6,368 bases of DNA from Clostridiales bacterium UBA3953 (GTDB taxonomy: Bacteria > Bacillota > Clostridia > Oscillospirales > CAG-272). Of the stretch, positions 6,126-6,368 are shown one piece after another. A model generated the notes under the pieces. It was not told the origin of the DNA. It did no database searches and saw only the letters and a list, made by a program, of their open reading frames with translations. The DNA is taken from contig DGDL01000083.1 in assembly GCA_002385415.1 (NCBI GenBank), positions 4,177-10,544 on the forward strand, given 5' to 3'. Position numbers and translations under genes: made by a program. Position 1 is the stretch's first letter, and the number at the start of each line of letters is the position of its first letter.

Positions 6126-6368
6126 GTAGGACCGGGCCTGTAAGCCGGGTTCTGTGAAGTCTGCGCTCCCGCGCAGACCCTGCGATCATCTATCTCGACC
6201 GTACGTTGCCGCACGGCTCCAGCCACCAGCGGGAATACGAGAACGTATGCGCCGGGCAAGCGCGGCGCCGCAGCGCCTCCCATACAGGTGTTGCTTCGGA
6301 TAGGGTTTACATGAGCGCAAAGTCGCCAGTGCGCCCGGTGAGCTCTTACCTCACCTTTCCACCCTTAC
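6126..6368 (-). ncRNA. rnpB: RNase P RNA, 3' part (type A-like; 5' end outside window)
   Basis: The minus strand carries the hallmark conserved blocks of bacterial RNase P RNA, the catalytic RNA that cuts the 5' leader from pre-tRNAs. In RNA order they are: GTAAGGGTGGAAAGG with the hairpin GGTGAG/CTCACC (6337-6368, P10-P12 region); AGATAGATGATCGCA (6181-6195, 3' strand of the P4 pseudoknot); a P18 hairpin with 8-bp arms (6159-6166 and 6171-6178) and a GGGA tetraloop of the GNRA class; and ACAGAACCCGGCTTA (6141-6155) near the 3' end. P18 with a GNRA loop favours the ancestral type A architecture over the Bacillus type B. The 3' end near 6126 is estimated from the expected P1 strand. The 5' half, including the other strands of P1 and P4 and the promoter, lies beyond the right edge. 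The weak minus-strand reading frame across it is not coding. Confidence 0.96.

Noticed and set aside
6080..6283. A 67-residue minus-strand open frame
   Set aside because: It lies within the RNase P RNA and its terminator, whose conserved blocks explain the sequence.

Overview
The window reads as ordinary chromosome of an anaerobic, fairly GC-rich Gram-positive bacterium, most likely a member of the Clostridia. This is inferred from gene families: a corrinoid-protein reactivator next to a UroD-type methyltransferase, a DUF4358-like lipoprotein, and a Lol/MacB-type exporter permease paired with an Ig-like surface protein. I see no phage, insertion sequence, CRISPR array or tRNA.

Layout. (1) From the left edge to 2507 there are two plus-strand genes. 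The first is the 3' part of a large extracytoplasmic protein with tandem CARDB/NEW3-like beta-sandwich modules and one C-terminal membrane helix. The second, 21 bases later, is a complete MacB/FtsX-type ABC permease. The ATPase they need is not in the window and probably lies upstream. (2) 2508-2688 is a convergent intergenic region with a strong, probably bidirectional terminator and a second plus-strand terminator. (3) 5284 down to 2689 is a minus-strand two-gene unit: a compact RACo-like reductive activator of corrinoid proteins (2Fe-2S ferredoxin plus ASKHA ATPase), then a UroD/MtaA-like methyltransferase. No corrinoid protein gene accompanies them. (4) 5285-5438 is an AT-rich divergent intergenic region with a candidate minus-strand promoter, a possible RBS-masking inverted repeat and a strong GC hairpin. 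(5) 5439-6056 is a plus-strand lipoprotein gene. (6) 6087-6110 is a perfect inverted repeat, a probable terminator between convergent genes. (7) From about 6126 to the right edge is the 3' part of the RNase P RNA gene, rnpB, on the minus strand.

How the parts work together. The exporter pair probably moves or senses something at the cell surface. The reactivator and methyltransferase fit corrinoid-dependent methyl transfer: the UroD-like enzyme would move a methyl group, and the reactivator would reduce Co(II) corrinoid that has been inactivated by oxidation. Their corrinoid partner would have to be encoded elsewhere. The lipoprotein and rnpB look unrelated neighbours. I found no clearly novel system. 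The best leads are the orphan methyltransferase/reactivator pair with its altered metal motif, and the surface protein coupled to a permease.
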